64,000 bases of DNA, from contig JBCNNW010000002.1 of NCBI GenBank assembly GCA_039594205.1, positions 1-64,000 on the forward strand, given 5' to 3'. Made by a program: the position numbers and the translations under genes. Below, in pieces: positions 52,539 through 61,567 of the stretch. Below the pieces are notes generated by a model. The model was not told the DNA's origin. It ran no database searches and saw only the letters and a program-made list of their open reading frames with translations. Position 1 is the first letter of the stretch; every line of letters starts with the position of its first letter. This stretch comes from Pseudescherichia sp039594205. Lineage in GTDB: Bacteria > Pseudomonadota > Gammaproteobacteria > Enterobacterales > Enterobacteriaceae.

Positions 52539-52928
52539 ATGGCGGACAAAGAGCTCAAGTTTCTGGTTGTGGATGACTTTTCCACCATGCGTCGTATCGT
52601 GCGCAACCTGCTGAAAGAGCTGGGTTTCAATAACGTAGAAGAGGCAGAGGACGGCGTTGACGCGCTGAACAAGCTCCAGGCGGGCGGCTTTGGCTTCGTT
52701 ATCTCCGACTGGAACATGCCGAACATGGACGGCCTGGAGCTGCTGAAAACCATTCGTGGTAACAGCGCAATGGCGTCGCTGCCGGTGCTGATGGTTACCG
52801 CAGAGGCGAAGAAAGAGAACATCATTGCAGCCGCACAGGCGGGTGCAAGTGGTTACGTGGTGAAGCCGTTTACGGCCGCAACCCTGGAAGAAAAACTCGG
52901 CAAGATCTTCGAGAAACTCGGCATGTGA
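52539..52928 (+). CDS. cheY: Chemotaxis response regulator CheY
   Basis: Protein of 129 residues from the ATG at 52539 (cgaggag site). Single receiver domain: acidic pair Asp12-Asp13, phosphorylated Asp57 in ISDWNMPNMDG, Thr87 in LMVTAEAKKENI and Lys109 in VVKPF. Phospho-CheY binds FliM and reverses the motor. Almost identical to E. coli. Confidence 0.98.
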   Translation: MADKELKFLVVDDFSTMRRIVRNLLKELGFNNVEEAEDGVDALNKLQAGGFGFVISDWNMPNMDGLELLKTIRGNSAMASLPVLMVTAEAKKENIIAAAQAGASGYVVKPFTAATLEEKLGKIFEKLGM

Positions 52929-52935
52929 GGACCGG

Positions 52936-53586
52936 ATGATGATGATGCAATCGCAAATGAAACCTACGGATGAGCAATCGCCCGGGGACATTATCGCCCG
53001 CATCGGCAGCCTGACGCGTATGCTGCGCGACAGCCTGCGCGAGCTTGGCCTTGACCAGGCAATTGCCGAAGCAGCGGAAGCGATCCCCGATGCCCGCGAT
53101 CGTCTGGACTACGTGGTACAGATGACGGCCCAGGCCGCCGAGCGTGCGCTAAACAGCGTTGAAGCATCTCAGCCGCATCAGGACGCGATGGAGAGCGGCG
53201 CGAAGTCGCTGACCAAACGTTGGGACGCGTGGTTTGAGAACCCGATTGAGCTGACCGACGCCAAAGAGCTGGTAAAAGACACGCGTCAGTATCTTGGCGA
53301 CGTGCCGGGTCACACCAGTTTCACCAATGCCCAGCTGCTGGACATCATGATGGCGCAGGATTTCCAGGACCTGACCGGTCAGGTGATCAAGCGCATGATG
53401 GATGTGATCCAGGAGATTGAGCGTCAGCTGCTGATGGTGCTGCTGGATAACATGCCGGAGCCGTCCGCGCGGCCGAAGCGCGAGAACGAAAGCCTGCTCA
53501 ATGGGCCGCAGCTCGACACCACCAAAGCGGGCGTCGTGGCGAGCCAGGACCAGGTCGATGACCTGCTGGATAGCCTCGGGTTCTGA
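52936..53586 (+). CDS. cheZ: CheY-P phosphatase CheZ
   Basis: Protein of 216 residues with four ATG codons in a row at the start. Long helical hairpin with catalytic Gln in MMAQDFQDLTGQVIKRMMDV and the C-terminal CheY-binding tail QDQVDDLLDSLGF. Last gene of the tar operon. A strong terminator follows. Confidence 0.97.
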   Translation: MMMMQSQMKPTDEQSPGDIIARIGSLTRMLRDSLRELGLDQAIAEAAEAIPDARDRLDYVVQMTAQAAERALNSVEASQPHQDAMESGAKSLTKRWDAWFENPIELTDAKELVKDTRQYLGDVPGHTSFTNAQLLDIMMAQDFQDLTGQVIKRMMDVIQEIERQLLMVLLDNMPEPSARPKRENESLLNGPQLDTTKAGVVASQDQVDDLLDSLGF

Positions 53587-53589
53587 CTT

Positions 53590-53625
53590 AAACCCCGCCT
53601 CTGCTGGTAAAGAGAGGCGGGGTTT
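53590..53625. terminator. cheZ terminator, also facing the minus-strand NTase gene
   Basis: Perfect 13-bp stem AAACCCCGCCTCT / AGAGGCGGGGTTT. A-rich on one side and T-rich on the other, so it can end both the che operon and the convergent NTase transcript, whose stop is 23 bases away. Confidence 0.88.
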
Positions 53626-53647
53626 ATCAAAGACGTTCTTATATTTT

Positions 53648-54412
53648 CTAATTTGTACGCAAACGCGTCACGTCTACGCTATAACCTTTCTCGGTTTCAC
53701 GTAAACGGTTCAAAAGCAAATCGTACTCAGTGCCGTCAAAGCTGCTGGTATCGTAATGTGCTAGTTCATAATGTTGCAGTGCAGAATAGCTATAGCGAAG
53801 CAGGGTTTCATGTAAGAACTCACTCAGGCCAGGCCCCAGCGTTTTTACCCGCTTGTTATAGATAGTACGTAAAATTTTCACGACCGAACCGGTTTCGTTT
53901 GGCGTAGCATCCAGAACCAGCTCAAGGTAGCCGTTGTTCAAATCGTGCAGATAGTTTTCTGGCGTGAGAATTTCGCCGCGATGCACATCGTAAAGCACTG
54001 CGTCCCACGACATAAGCGTGGTGTGAAGCAGGCTCTCCACATTTTCTAAGGGAACAATATTCTCTTTGAAAGCCCAGGTATCGCTAAGACACCAGATATC
54101 AAAATCCAATGAGCGATAGCGGAAACGTATGCCGCCAAGTTTATTGGTTGCAAAATGTTCCATATGAAAGTGGGAGAGCAGATGGAGTAAATCCTCACGT
54201 TCGCCAGCGAACACGATATCAATATCAGACGTAAATCCATCACGTCCAAAGAGGCCGATGTCCCGAAGCATGCCGCCAAAGATCCATGCTCGGTGTTGAG
54301 CGGCAATTTCGTCAATCAACGCCCGTGCCGCCCGCTGCTCCTCTCCGGAAGCAAAGAAATTATCAATGCGCCGCTTTAGGGCATAGCGTGTTTTGGCTAC
54401 GTTCATACTCAT
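53648..54412 (-). CDS. PolyA/CCA-type nucleotidyltransferase, partner of the dGTPase
   Basis: Protein of 254 residues with the Pol-beta superfamily head of polyA polymerase/CCA-adding type. It has GGMLRD (residues 46-51), the metal pair Asp63 and Asp65 in SDIDIVF, and a third carboxylate in LDFDIWCL (Asp103 or Asp105). All catalytic positions are present. The C-terminal half (about 120-254) is helical, matches no RNA-binding domain I know, and is far shorter than in housekeeping CCA or polyA enzymes. It overlaps the dGTPase gene by 50 bases, without a clear ribosome site, so coupled translation is likely. Codon use is more AT-rich than in the flanking che and flh genes. It may add nucleotides to tRNA, a nucleotide or a protein. 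Confidence 0.78.
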   Translation of the reverse strand: MSMNVAKTRYALKRRIDNFFASGEEQRAARALIDEIAAQHRAWIFGGMLRDIGLFGRDGFTSDIDIVFAGEREDLLHLLSHFHMEHFATNKLGGIRFRYRSLDFDIWCLSDTWAFKENIVPLENVESLLHTTLMSWDAVLYDVHRGEILTPENYLHDLNNGYLELVLDATPNETGSVVKILRTIYNKRVKTLGPGLSEFLHETLLRYSYSALQHYELAHYDTSSFDGTEYDLLLNRLRETEKGYSVDVTRLRTN

Positions 54413-55883
54413 AAAGGGATTTTAGCTCATCATGAAGCCGTATCAAATAGTTATCGGTCATACCTGAGATAGCATCGGACAGCAGCTGGGCTTCTTTGTA
54501 GAGCACCGGCAGCGTGTTTTTTTTATCTTCAAAGATACGACGATAGTTTTCAGAAATGCGGCCATAGGCGTAGCGGCCAAAGGGCGTTTCTGATTGATAT
54601 TCATTGCGTGGTTCAACTGCACTGTCTTTTTCTTCGTCTCGCTCACGCTTCGTCTTGTGTCCGTGAATACCGACCCACAGCATATCCATCAGGCTTTGGA
54701 TGTAGTTTGATCCTTCAAGCTCCAGCTTGAGGACGGAAGGATGACGATAGCCGCGCGATCTATCAAAATCTTTCAATGCTTCACACAATGCATAGGCATC
54801 GCTTTTACTGATAAGATCATGTATATCGCAGTTATGGCTCATAAGCTGATCTTTATGCTGGGTAAAGGCTTTTACGACGCTGTTCACTAACGCGATTGTC
54901 GATTTGACGCGGAACATCTGCATATTCATATCGTTGATTTCAGCTGGCGTAAGATCTTTTTGCAGCTTTTTGTATTCGCTATTTTTATCTTCTGTTTGTC
55001 TGAGTACCTCATTAATAACGTTATCTCTGCCTTCCTCCCAGCATTCAAGATGATCAATAAGATCGTGATATGAGGCGAGGCCTTTTTTAACTGTGTCTTC
55101 GGCGTCGAGAACGGAGTAGGCAATGTCATCACAGGCTTCCATCAGCCATGTAAAAGGATGGCGCACCCCTTCAGCCAGCCCCGTGTTTTCCCAAATATCC
55201 TTGATAACCTTCTCTTCAGAATAGAAGTAACCGTGCTTTTTCCACCTATCCTGCGAGTTCGTGTAAGAGGAGCGCGGATATTTGATCAGCGCAGCGAGCG
55301 TGGCATAGGTCAAATTTAGTCCGTAATCGTCGTTAAGAATTTGCAGTTTAGTGACTAATCTAAACGTCTGAGAATTGCCATCAAACTTAAAAAAATCATT
55401 AAAAATAGGTAAATTATTAATTTGAGGCTGCTTTGCTATTTCTCTCGTCAGATGGCGCCTGTACCAGGCACGCATAGCCGCCTCACCCTGGTGCCCAAAG
55501 GGGGGATTACCAAGATCGTGTGCAAGCCCAATAGCGGCCAGCAGAGCGGGAACATCACGCTCAACGCAAAGATTTTCAGGTAACGAACCAAAAATAGTTT
55601 TTTTAAGATCAAAGGCCAGCCGCATACCGATACCGCGAGCGAAGTTGGCGACTTCATGTGAATGCGTCAACCGCGTACGCACGCTATCGTTACGATCGAG
55701 CGGATAAACCTGCGTTTTATCAGCAAGACGACGGGTAGGCGCAGCAAATAAGAGGCGATCATAATCACGCTCGATCTCCTGTCGCCATTCGGGGCCGGAA
55801 GTGGCGTGCAATGACTGCGAGGTCTCTTGTTGTTTTGGTTTCTCTTTTCTACGTTTGCTATTCAGTAACAGTGACCACTGCAT
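54363..55883 (-). CDS. dGTP triphosphohydrolase (Dgt family), island copy
   Basis: Protein of 506 residues, the length of E. coli Dgt. The HD-domain motifs are complete: RTRLTHSHEVANFARGIG (His74), IGLAHDLGNPPFGHQGE (His122, Asp123, His131) and the late CDDIAYSVLDAEDTV (Asp252/253). The C-terminal LLSDAISGMTDNYLIRLHDEL is as in Dgt. It should split dGTP to deoxyguanosine and triphosphate. Start supported by a gagagg site. Relatives of this enzyme defend against phage by draining dGTP. It differs strongly from housekeeping Dgt, is AT-rich (many AAA, TTT, ATA codons), and lies on the opposite strand inside the flagellar cluster, which points to transfer. Confidence 0.88.
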   Translation of the reverse strand: MQWSLLLNSKRRKEKPKQQETSQSLHATSGPEWRQEIERDYDRLLFAAPTRRLADKTQVYPLDRNDSVRTRLTHSHEVANFARGIGMRLAFDLKKTIFGSLPENLCVERDVPALLAAIGLAHDLGNPPFGHQGEAAMRAWYRRHLTREIAKQPQINNLPIFNDFFKFDGNSQTFRLVTKLQILNDDYGLNLTYATLAALIKYPRSSYTNSQDRWKKHGYFYSEEKVIKDIWENTGLAEGVRHPFTWLMEACDDIAYSVLDAEDTVKKGLASYHDLIDHLECWEEGRDNVINEVLRQTEDKNSEYKKLQKDLTPAEINDMNMQMFRVKSTIALVNSVVKAFTQHKDQLMSHNCDIHDLISKSDAYALCEALKDFDRSRGYRHPSVLKLELEGSNYIQSLMDMLWVGIHGHKTKRERDEEKDSAVEPRNEYQSETPFGRYAYGRISENYRRIFEDKKNTLPVLYKEAQLLSDAISGMTDNYLIRLHDELKSLYEYERSQNTLCPKAAH

Positions 55884-56117
55884 AAAAAATCCCTCTCATC
55901 AGTAAGGATTTTAGGCTAACAAATGTTTTTTAGCGCTGCTACCTTGCCGCTGCGCTTTTCTACAGATTTCGACTGGCCTCGCAAAGCGCGAGAGTACAGT
56001 TACATTCAAAATTGCACTTAACGCCGAAAAGCCCGCCTTTTAGCCTCGTTTATTCGCCCATTGTTCGGGATTGTCTCAGGCATCATGATACAAAATTGTA
56101 TCAGCGGAATTTATCCC

Positions 56118-57272
56118 GTGGCTGAAGAAGACAACGAGGACAAAACAGAGGCCCCCACACCCCACCGACTAGAGAAAGCGCGTGAGGAGGGGCAGGTTCC
56201 CCGTTCCAAAGAGCTGACATCGTTACTGATCTTAGTGGTCGGCATCTGTGTAATCTGGATTGGAGGGGAGTCGCTCGCCCGCAGGCTGGCGGGATTGCTC
56301 ACATCTGGCCTCCGCTTCGACCACGGCATTGTCAACGATCCACACCTGATCCTCGGCCAGACCATTTTGCTGATCAAAGAGGCGATGATCGCGCTGCTGC
56401 CGCTGATTACCGGCGTGGTGCTGGTGGCGCTAATCGCCCCGATACTGCTGGGTGGCCTGGTATTTAGTGGCAAATCGCTGCAGTTCCAGTTCTCAAAGCT
56501 CAACCCGCTCAGCGGTCTGAAGCGCCTCTTCTCCGCCCAGGTTGGCGCGGAACTGGTCAAAGCGGTACTGAAAGCCGTGCTGATGGGCGGCGTGGCAGGA
56601 CTCTATCTGACCCATAAGTGGCCAGATATGATGCGCCTGATGAGCGAGTCACCGCTGTCGGCCATGAGCAATGCCCTCAATCTGGTAGGACTCTGCGTGC
56701 TGCTGGTGGTGCTGGGTATTATCCCGATGGTGGGCTTTGACGTCATCTGGCAGATCTACAGCCATATTAAAAAGCTGCGCATGTCCCGCCAGGATATCCG
56801 CGATGAACACAAGCAGAGCGAAGGCGATCCGCACGTCAAAGGGCGTATTCGCCAGATGCAGCGCGCCGCCGCACGCCGCCGCATGATGGCGGACGTGCCG
56901 AAGGCCAACGTGGTGGTCACTAACCCGACGCACTACGCCGTGGCGCTGCTTTACGATGAGAACAAAATGAGTGCGCCGAAGGTGCTGGCGAAAGGTGCCG
57001 GGCTGGTCGCGTTGCGCATTCGTGAAATTGCCGCTGAGAACCGTATTCCCATGCTGGAAGCGCCGCCGCTGGCGCGTGCGCTCTACCGCCATGCCGATGT
57101 CGGCCAGCAGATCCCCGGCCAGCTCTACGCGGCGGTAGCCGAGGTGCTGGCCTGGGTATGGCAGCTCAAACGCTGGAAGCTCGCTGGTGGGCAAGCGCCG
57201 GTGAAACCCGCCAATCTTCCGGTGCCAGAGGCACTGGATTTTATGAACGACGAGAAGGACACTGATGAATAA
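56118..57272 (+). CDS. flhB: Flagellar export gate protein FlhB
   Basis: Protein of 384 residues from the GTG at 56118, giving VAEEDNEDKTEAPTPHRLEKAREEG as in E. coli. The longer open frame upstream is not conserved. Four membrane spans and the cytoplasmic self-cleaving domain with NPTH at residues 269-272. It switches substrate type in the export apparatus. Its promoter must lie in the 234 bases between the divergent dGTPase gene and this start. I could not assign an FlhDC box there. It overlaps flhA by eight bases. Confidence 0.95.
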   Translation: MAEEDNEDKTEAPTPHRLEKAREEGQVPRSKELTSLLILVVGICVIWIGGESLARRLAGLLTSGLRFDHGIVNDPHLILGQTILLIKEAMIALLPLITGVVLVALIAPILLGGLVFSGKSLQFQFSKLNPLSGLKRLFSAQVGAELVKAVLKAVLMGGVAGLYLTHKWPDMMRLMSESPLSAMSNALNLVGLCVLLVVLGIIPMVGFDVIWQIYSHIKKLRMSRQDIRDEHKQSEGDPHVKGRIRQMQRAAARRRMMADVPKANVVVTNPTHYAVALLYDENKMSAPKVLAKGAGLVALRIREIAAENRIPMLEAPPLARALYRHADVGQQIPGQLYAAVAEVLAWVWQLKRWKLAGGQAPVKPANLPVPEALDFMNDEKDTDE

Positions 57273-59343
57273 TCTGGTGACGATGTTGCGCCTGCCTGGC
57301 AACATGAAATCAGGTCAATGGCAGATTCTTGCTGGGCCGATACTGATTCTGCTTATCCTGTCGATGATGGTGCTGCCGCTCCCGGCGTTCATCCTTGACC
57401 TGCTGTTTACCTTTAACATCGCACTCTCCATCATGGTGCTGCTGGTGGCGATGTTCACCCAGCGCACGCTGGAGTTCGCCGCGTTCCCGACCATTCTGCT
57501 GTTTACCACCCTGCTGCGGCTGGCGCTGAACGTCGCCTCTACCCGTATTATCCTGATGGAAGGGCACACCGGCGGCGCGGCAGCGGGGAAGGTGGTTGAG
57601 GCTTTTGGCCACTTCCTCGTGGGCGGTAACTTTGCCATCGGTATCGTGGTGTTCGTTATCCTCGTCATCATCAACTTTATGGTTATCACCAAAGGTGCGG
57701 GGCGTATCGCAGAGGTTGGTGCGCGCTTTGTCCTTGACGGGATGCCGGGCAAGCAGATGGCGATCGACGCTGACCTTAACGCCGGGATCATTGGTGAAGA
57801 GGAGGCGAAAAAACGCCGTTCGGAAGTGACCCAGGAGGCCGACTTCTACGGCTCCATGGACGGTGCGAGTAAGTTCGTGCGCGGCGATGCCATCGCGGGC
57901 ATCCTGATTATGGTAATTAACGTCATCGGCGGCCTGCTGGTGGGCGTTCTGCAGCACGGCATGGACATGGGCCACGCGGCAGAGAGCTATACCCTGCTGA
58001 CCATCGGTGACGGTCTGGTCGCCCAGATCCCGGCGCTGGTGATCTCCACCGCGGCGGGCGTGATCGTGACCCGCGTGGCAACCGATCAGGATGTGGGCCA
58101 GCAGATGGTGGGCCAGCTGTTTAGCAACCCGCGCGTGATGCTGCTCAGTGCCGGCGTGCTGGGCTTGCTGGGCCTGGTGCCGGGCATGCCAAACTTTGTC
58201 TTTCTGCTCTTTACCGCCGGGCTGCTGGGGCTGGCCTGGTGGCTGCGCGGACGTGAACAGAAGGCCCCGGTTGAGGCCGCACCGGTCAAGATGCCGGAGA
58301 ACAACCAGGCGGTAGAGGCGACCTGGAATGACGTTCAGCTGGAGGACTCCCTCGGCATGGAGGTGGGCTACCGTCTGATCCCGATGGTCGATTTCCAGCA
58401 GGATGGCGAGCTGCTCGGCCGTATCCGCAGCATCCGTAAGAAGTTTGCCCAGGATATGGGCTTCCTGCCGCCGGTGGTGCACATCCGTGACAATATGGAT
58501 CTGCCTCCGGCGCGCTACCGTATTCTGATGAAGGGCGTCGAGATCGGCAGCGGTGAGGCCTATCCTGGTCGCTGGCTGGCGATCAACCCCGGCACGGCGG
58601 CGGGAACGCTGCCCGGCGAGCAGACGGTGGATCCGGCCTTTGGTCTGGCGGCGATCTGGATCGAAAGCGCTCTGAAAGAGCAGGCGCAGATCCAGGGCTA
58701 TACCGTAGTAGAGGCCAGCACCGTGGTGGCAACCCACCTTAACCACCTGATCGGTCAGTTCTCTGCCGAGCTGTTTGGCCGCCAGGAGGCGCAGCAGCTG
58801 CTGGATCGCGTGAGCCAGGAGATGCCGAAGCTCACCGAAGATCTGGTTCCGGGCGTGGTTACGCTCACCACCCTGCATAAGGTGTTGCAGAACCTGCTGG
58901 ATGAGAAAGTACCGATTCGTGATATGCGTACCATTCTGGAGACCCTGGCTGAACATGCGCCGATCCAAAACGATCCTCATGAGCTGACCGCGGTAGTCCG
59001 CGTGGCGCTGGGCCGGGCGATCACCCAGCAGTGGTTCCCGGGCACCGGTGAAGTGCAGGTAATTGGTCTGGATACGCCGCTTGAGCGTCTGCTGCTGCAG
59101 GCGTTGCAGGGTGGCGGTGGCCTGGAGCCGGGCCTTGCGGATCGCCTGCTGGCGCAGACTCAGGAAGCGCTGGCCCGCCAGGAGATGCTTGGCGCGCCGC
59201 CGGTGCTGCTGGTGAACCACGCCCTGCGTCCACTGCTGTCGCGCTTCCTGCGTCGCAGTCTGACCCAGCTGGTTGTGCTCTCCAATATGGAGCTGTCGGA
59301 TAATCGCAATATCCGCATGACCGCCACCATTGGAGGTAAATAG
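57265..59343 (+). CDS. flhA: Flagellar export gate protein FlhA
   Basis: Protein of 692 residues, the E. coli length. N-terminal half with eight spans and the FHIPEP-type signature (LFTTLLRLALNVASTRIIL and, later, VKTKGAGRIAEVGARFVLDGMPGKQMAIDADLNAG in part). The C-terminal cytoplasmic domain binds chaperone-substrate complexes. It forms the nonameric ring of the export gate. One base overlap with flhE. Confidence 0.97.
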   Translation: MNNLVTMLRLPGNMKSGQWQILAGPILILLILSMMVLPLPAFILDLLFTFNIALSIMVLLVAMFTQRTLEFAAFPTILLFTTLLRLALNVASTRIILMEGHTGGAAAGKVVEAFGHFLVGGNFAIGIVVFVILVIINFMVITKGAGRIAEVGARFVLDGMPGKQMAIDADLNAGIIGEEEAKKRRSEVTQEADFYGSMDGASKFVRGDAIAGILIMVINVIGGLLVGVLQHGMDMGHAAESYTLLTIGDGLVAQIPALVISTAAGVIVTRVATDQDVGQQMVGQLFSNPRVMLLSAGVLGLLGLVPGMPNFVFLLFTAGLLGLAWWLRGREQKAPVEAAPVKMPENNQAVEATWNDVQLEDSLGMEVGYRLIPMVDFQQDGELLGRIRSIRKKFAQDMGFLPPVVHIRDNMDLPPARYRILMKGVEIGSGEAYPGRWLAINPGTAAGTLPGEQTVDPAFGLAAIWIESALKEQAQIQGYTVVEASTVVATHLNHLIGQFSAELFGRQEAQQLLDRVSQEMPKLTEDLVPGVVTLTTLHKVLQNLLDEKVPIRDMRTILETLAEHAPIQNDPHELTAVVRVALGRAITQQWFPGTGEVQVIGLDTPLERLLLQALQGGGGLEPGLADRLLAQTQEALARQEMLGAPPVLLVNHALRPLLSRFLRRSLTQLVVLSNMELSDNRNIRMTATIGGK

Positions 59344-59738
59344 TGCGTAGAGTATTAGGTCTTCTGCTGGCGCTGCCGCTGCTGGCTCACGCGGCAGGTG
59401 AGGGGGCATGGCAGGCGAGCAGCATCGGCATCACCCTTAACCATCGTGGAGAGTCAATGTCGTCCCGACCGCTGGCCTCCTCTCAGCCCGTCTCCGGGCT
59501 GATGACGCTGGTGGCGTGGCGCTACGCGCTTAATGGCCCAACTCCGGCCGGGCTGCGGGTGCGTCTCTGCTCGCAGATCCGCTGCACAGAGCTGGACGGA
59601 GAGAGCGGCACGACCCATGCCTTCAACGGCATTCCGGCCGCTGAGCCGCTGCGCTTTATTTGGGAAGTGCCCGGCGGTGGACGTCTGCTGCCAGCCCTGA
59701 AGGTTAGCCGCAATGAGGTTATCGTAAACTACCGCTAA
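59343..59738 (+). CDS. flhE: Flagellar protein FlhE
   Basis: Protein of 131 residues starting at a GTG that overlaps the flhA stop. Signal peptide VRRVLGLLLALPLLAHA, then a periplasmic domain like E. coli FlhE (EGAWQASSIGITLNHRGESMSS, two cysteines in RLCSQIRC). FlhE limits proton leakage through the export gate. Last gene of flhBAE. Confidence 0.93.
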   Translation: MRRVLGLLLALPLLAHAAGEGAWQASSIGITLNHRGESMSSRPLASSQPVSGLMTLVAWRYALNGPTPAGLRVRLCSQIRCTELDGESGTTHAFNGIPAAEPLRFIWEVPGGGRLLPALKVSRNEVIVNYR

Positions 59739-59980
59739 GCGCTTCATTCTTCGCCAGTCATCACCGTTTTCAGCGGGATTATGATGGCTGGCTCTCAATT
59801 TTTGACCCCGCCTTTTGATGCAGAAGAAACGCTGTTTTATAAATCAGTGACACACGTAGTGAGACTCTTTGTATTTTTGCCAACCGCGTCAGCGTTGTGG
59901 CAGAAACAGAAAGGTTTATCTGAACGCATCCTCTTACTTTAGCCGTGTAAGTACTCCCAAAACAAAAAGGGTTGGCGGCA

Positions 59981-61567
59981 ATGAAAACACGTAAAATTGG
60001 ACTGGCGAACTATCTCGCCTACGGATCCGGTGACTTTTTGGGGGCCGGGACGACAGCGTTGACCGCTGCGTGGCTCCTCTATTTCTACACAACGTTTTGT
60101 GGTCTAACGCCCATCGAGGCTACCTTTATCTTTGCCACCGCAAGGGTGTTGGATGCGGTCGTCAGCCCGCTGATGGGCTTTTTAACCGATAACTTCGGTT
60201 CGACCTGGCTGGGCAAACGCTTTGGCCGACGTAAATTCTTTATCATGCTCGGCATCCCGTGCGTCTTTAGCTACTCCATCATGTGGGTTGGCGACATGGG
60301 CTTCTGGTACTACCTGCTCACCTATCTGCTGTTCGATATTGTCTACACCATGATCCTCGTCCCATATGAGACCCTGGTACCGGAGATGACCGACGACTTC
60401 AAACAGAAGACCAAGTTCTCCGGGGCGCGCATCGGCATGGCGCAGATGTCGGCGATCCTCGCCTCGTTCCTGCCGGGGATCCTGCTCACCCACTTTGGCA
60501 AAGACAACCCGGTCTCCTTCTTCTATGCCAGCCTGGTCTTCTCGGTGCTCTGTGCCCTGATGCTGACCTTTGTCTGGTTCTTCACCTGGGAGCGTCCGCG
60601 TGAAGAGTGGACCGAAGCCGCTCTGCGTGCTGAAGAGGAGAAGAAACACCTGACGTTCCGTCAGAGCATGACTCGCCTGTTTACCGAGCTTAGCTCAACC
60701 CTGCGCATCAAAATTTTCCGTCAGCATCTGGGCATGTACCTCGGGGGCTATATTGCCCAGGACGTCTTCAACGCCGTCTTTACCTACTACGTCGTCTTCG
60801 TCCTGATGCAGGAGGCGTCGCTGGCCTCTAACCTGCTCGGCACCATGGCTATCTTCCAGTTCATTGCGGTCATCGCCATGATCCCGCTCTGCATCCGCTT
60901 TGGACCCGCGCCGTCCTACCGGATGGTGGTGACGCTATTCGGCATCAGCTCCATCTCCTACGCCGTGCTTTACTATGCGGGGCTGAGCGACATCTACTCC
61001 CTGCTGCTGCTGGTTTCCGCCGTCGCCGGTCTCGGACGCGGGGGTATCAACTACGTGCCGTGGAATACCTACACCTACATCTCCGACGTGGATGAGGTGA
61101 TCACCGGCCAGCGCCGGGAGGGGATCTTCGCTGGCATCATGACCCTGACCCGTAAAGCCTCCCAGGCCGGGGCGGTGATGCTGGTGGGGATCGTTATGCA
61201 GGCCTCCGGCTTCGTCTCCGGTCAGAAAACGCAGCCGGAGTCGGTTAGCCACACCATTCTGATGATCCTCTGTTTCGGTACCGTAGCGGTTCTGCTCTGC
61301 GGCTTCCTGGTGTCGCTGCGCTTTAAGCTGAACCTGACAACCCACAGCGTGCTGCGGGAAGAGACCGCCAAAATGCGCCAGTCTGGCCGCGTCATGCCGG
61401 AGACCGTGACGCCGCAGGCGCGGGCAACCGTTGAGATGCTGGCGGGTATGCCTTACGAGTCGCTGTGGGGCAACAACAATATTGGCTATCTGAATCGCAA
61501 TAAGCCTGCCGCGCCGTTGCTGAAAGATCGCCCCGGCCATGAATTTAATACGCAAGAGGTTAAGTAA
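59981..61567 (+). CDS. GPH-family glycoside transporter (RhiT-type)
   Basis: Protein of 528 residues from the ATG at 59981. A TTG three codons earlier is less likely. Twelve-span MFS/GPH symporter: ANYLAYGSGDFLGAGTTAL near the start, WLGKRFGRRKFFIM in loop 2-3 and ISDVDEVITGQRREGIFAGIM, all family landmarks. The C-terminal cytoplasmic tail is long (about 75 residues). The adjacent GH105 gene makes an unsaturated rhamnogalacturonide or similar pectin disaccharide the likely substrate, as for RhiT of Dickeya. One base separates the two genes, which is an operon. Confidence 0.85.
   Translation: MKTRKIGLANYLAYGSGDFLGAGTTALTAAWLLYFYTTFCGLTPIEATFIFATARVLDAVVSPLMGFLTDNFGSTWLGKRFGRRKFFIMLGIPCVFSYSIMWVGDMGFWYYLLTYLLFDIVYTMILVPYETLVPEMTDDFKQKTKFSGARIGMAQMSAILASFLPGILLTHFGKDNPVSFFYASLVFSVLCALMLTFVWFFTWERPREEWTEAALRAEEEKKHLTFRQSMTRLFTELSSTLRIKIFRQHLGMYLGGYIAQDVFNAVFTYYVVFVLMQEASLASNLLGTMAIFQFIAVIAMIPLCIRFGPAPSYRMVVTLFGISSISYAVLYYAGLSDIYSLLLLVSAVAGLGRGGINYVPWNTYTYISDVDEVITGQRREGIFAGIMTLTRKASQAGAVMLVGIVMQASGFVSGQKTQPESVSHTILMILCFGTVAVLLCGFLVSLRFKLNLTTHSVLREETAKMRQSGRVMPETVTPQARATVEMLAGMPYESLWGNNNIGYLNRNKPAAPLLKDRPGHEFNTQEVK

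Noticed and set aside
53648..54412. The nucleotidyltransferase as a CBASS cyclase
   Set aside because: The active-site pattern (GG-x-x-RD then DxD) is that of polyA/CCA-type enzymes, and the neighbour is a dGTPase rather than a cyclic-nucleotide-responsive effector.
57310..59409. A 699-codon open frame on the minus strand opposite flhA, and a 592-codon one opposite cheA (39161-40939)
   Set aside because: Both mirror highly conserved genes, are His/Gln/Arg-rich as expected for antisense of GC-rich coding sequence, and lack ribosome sites.
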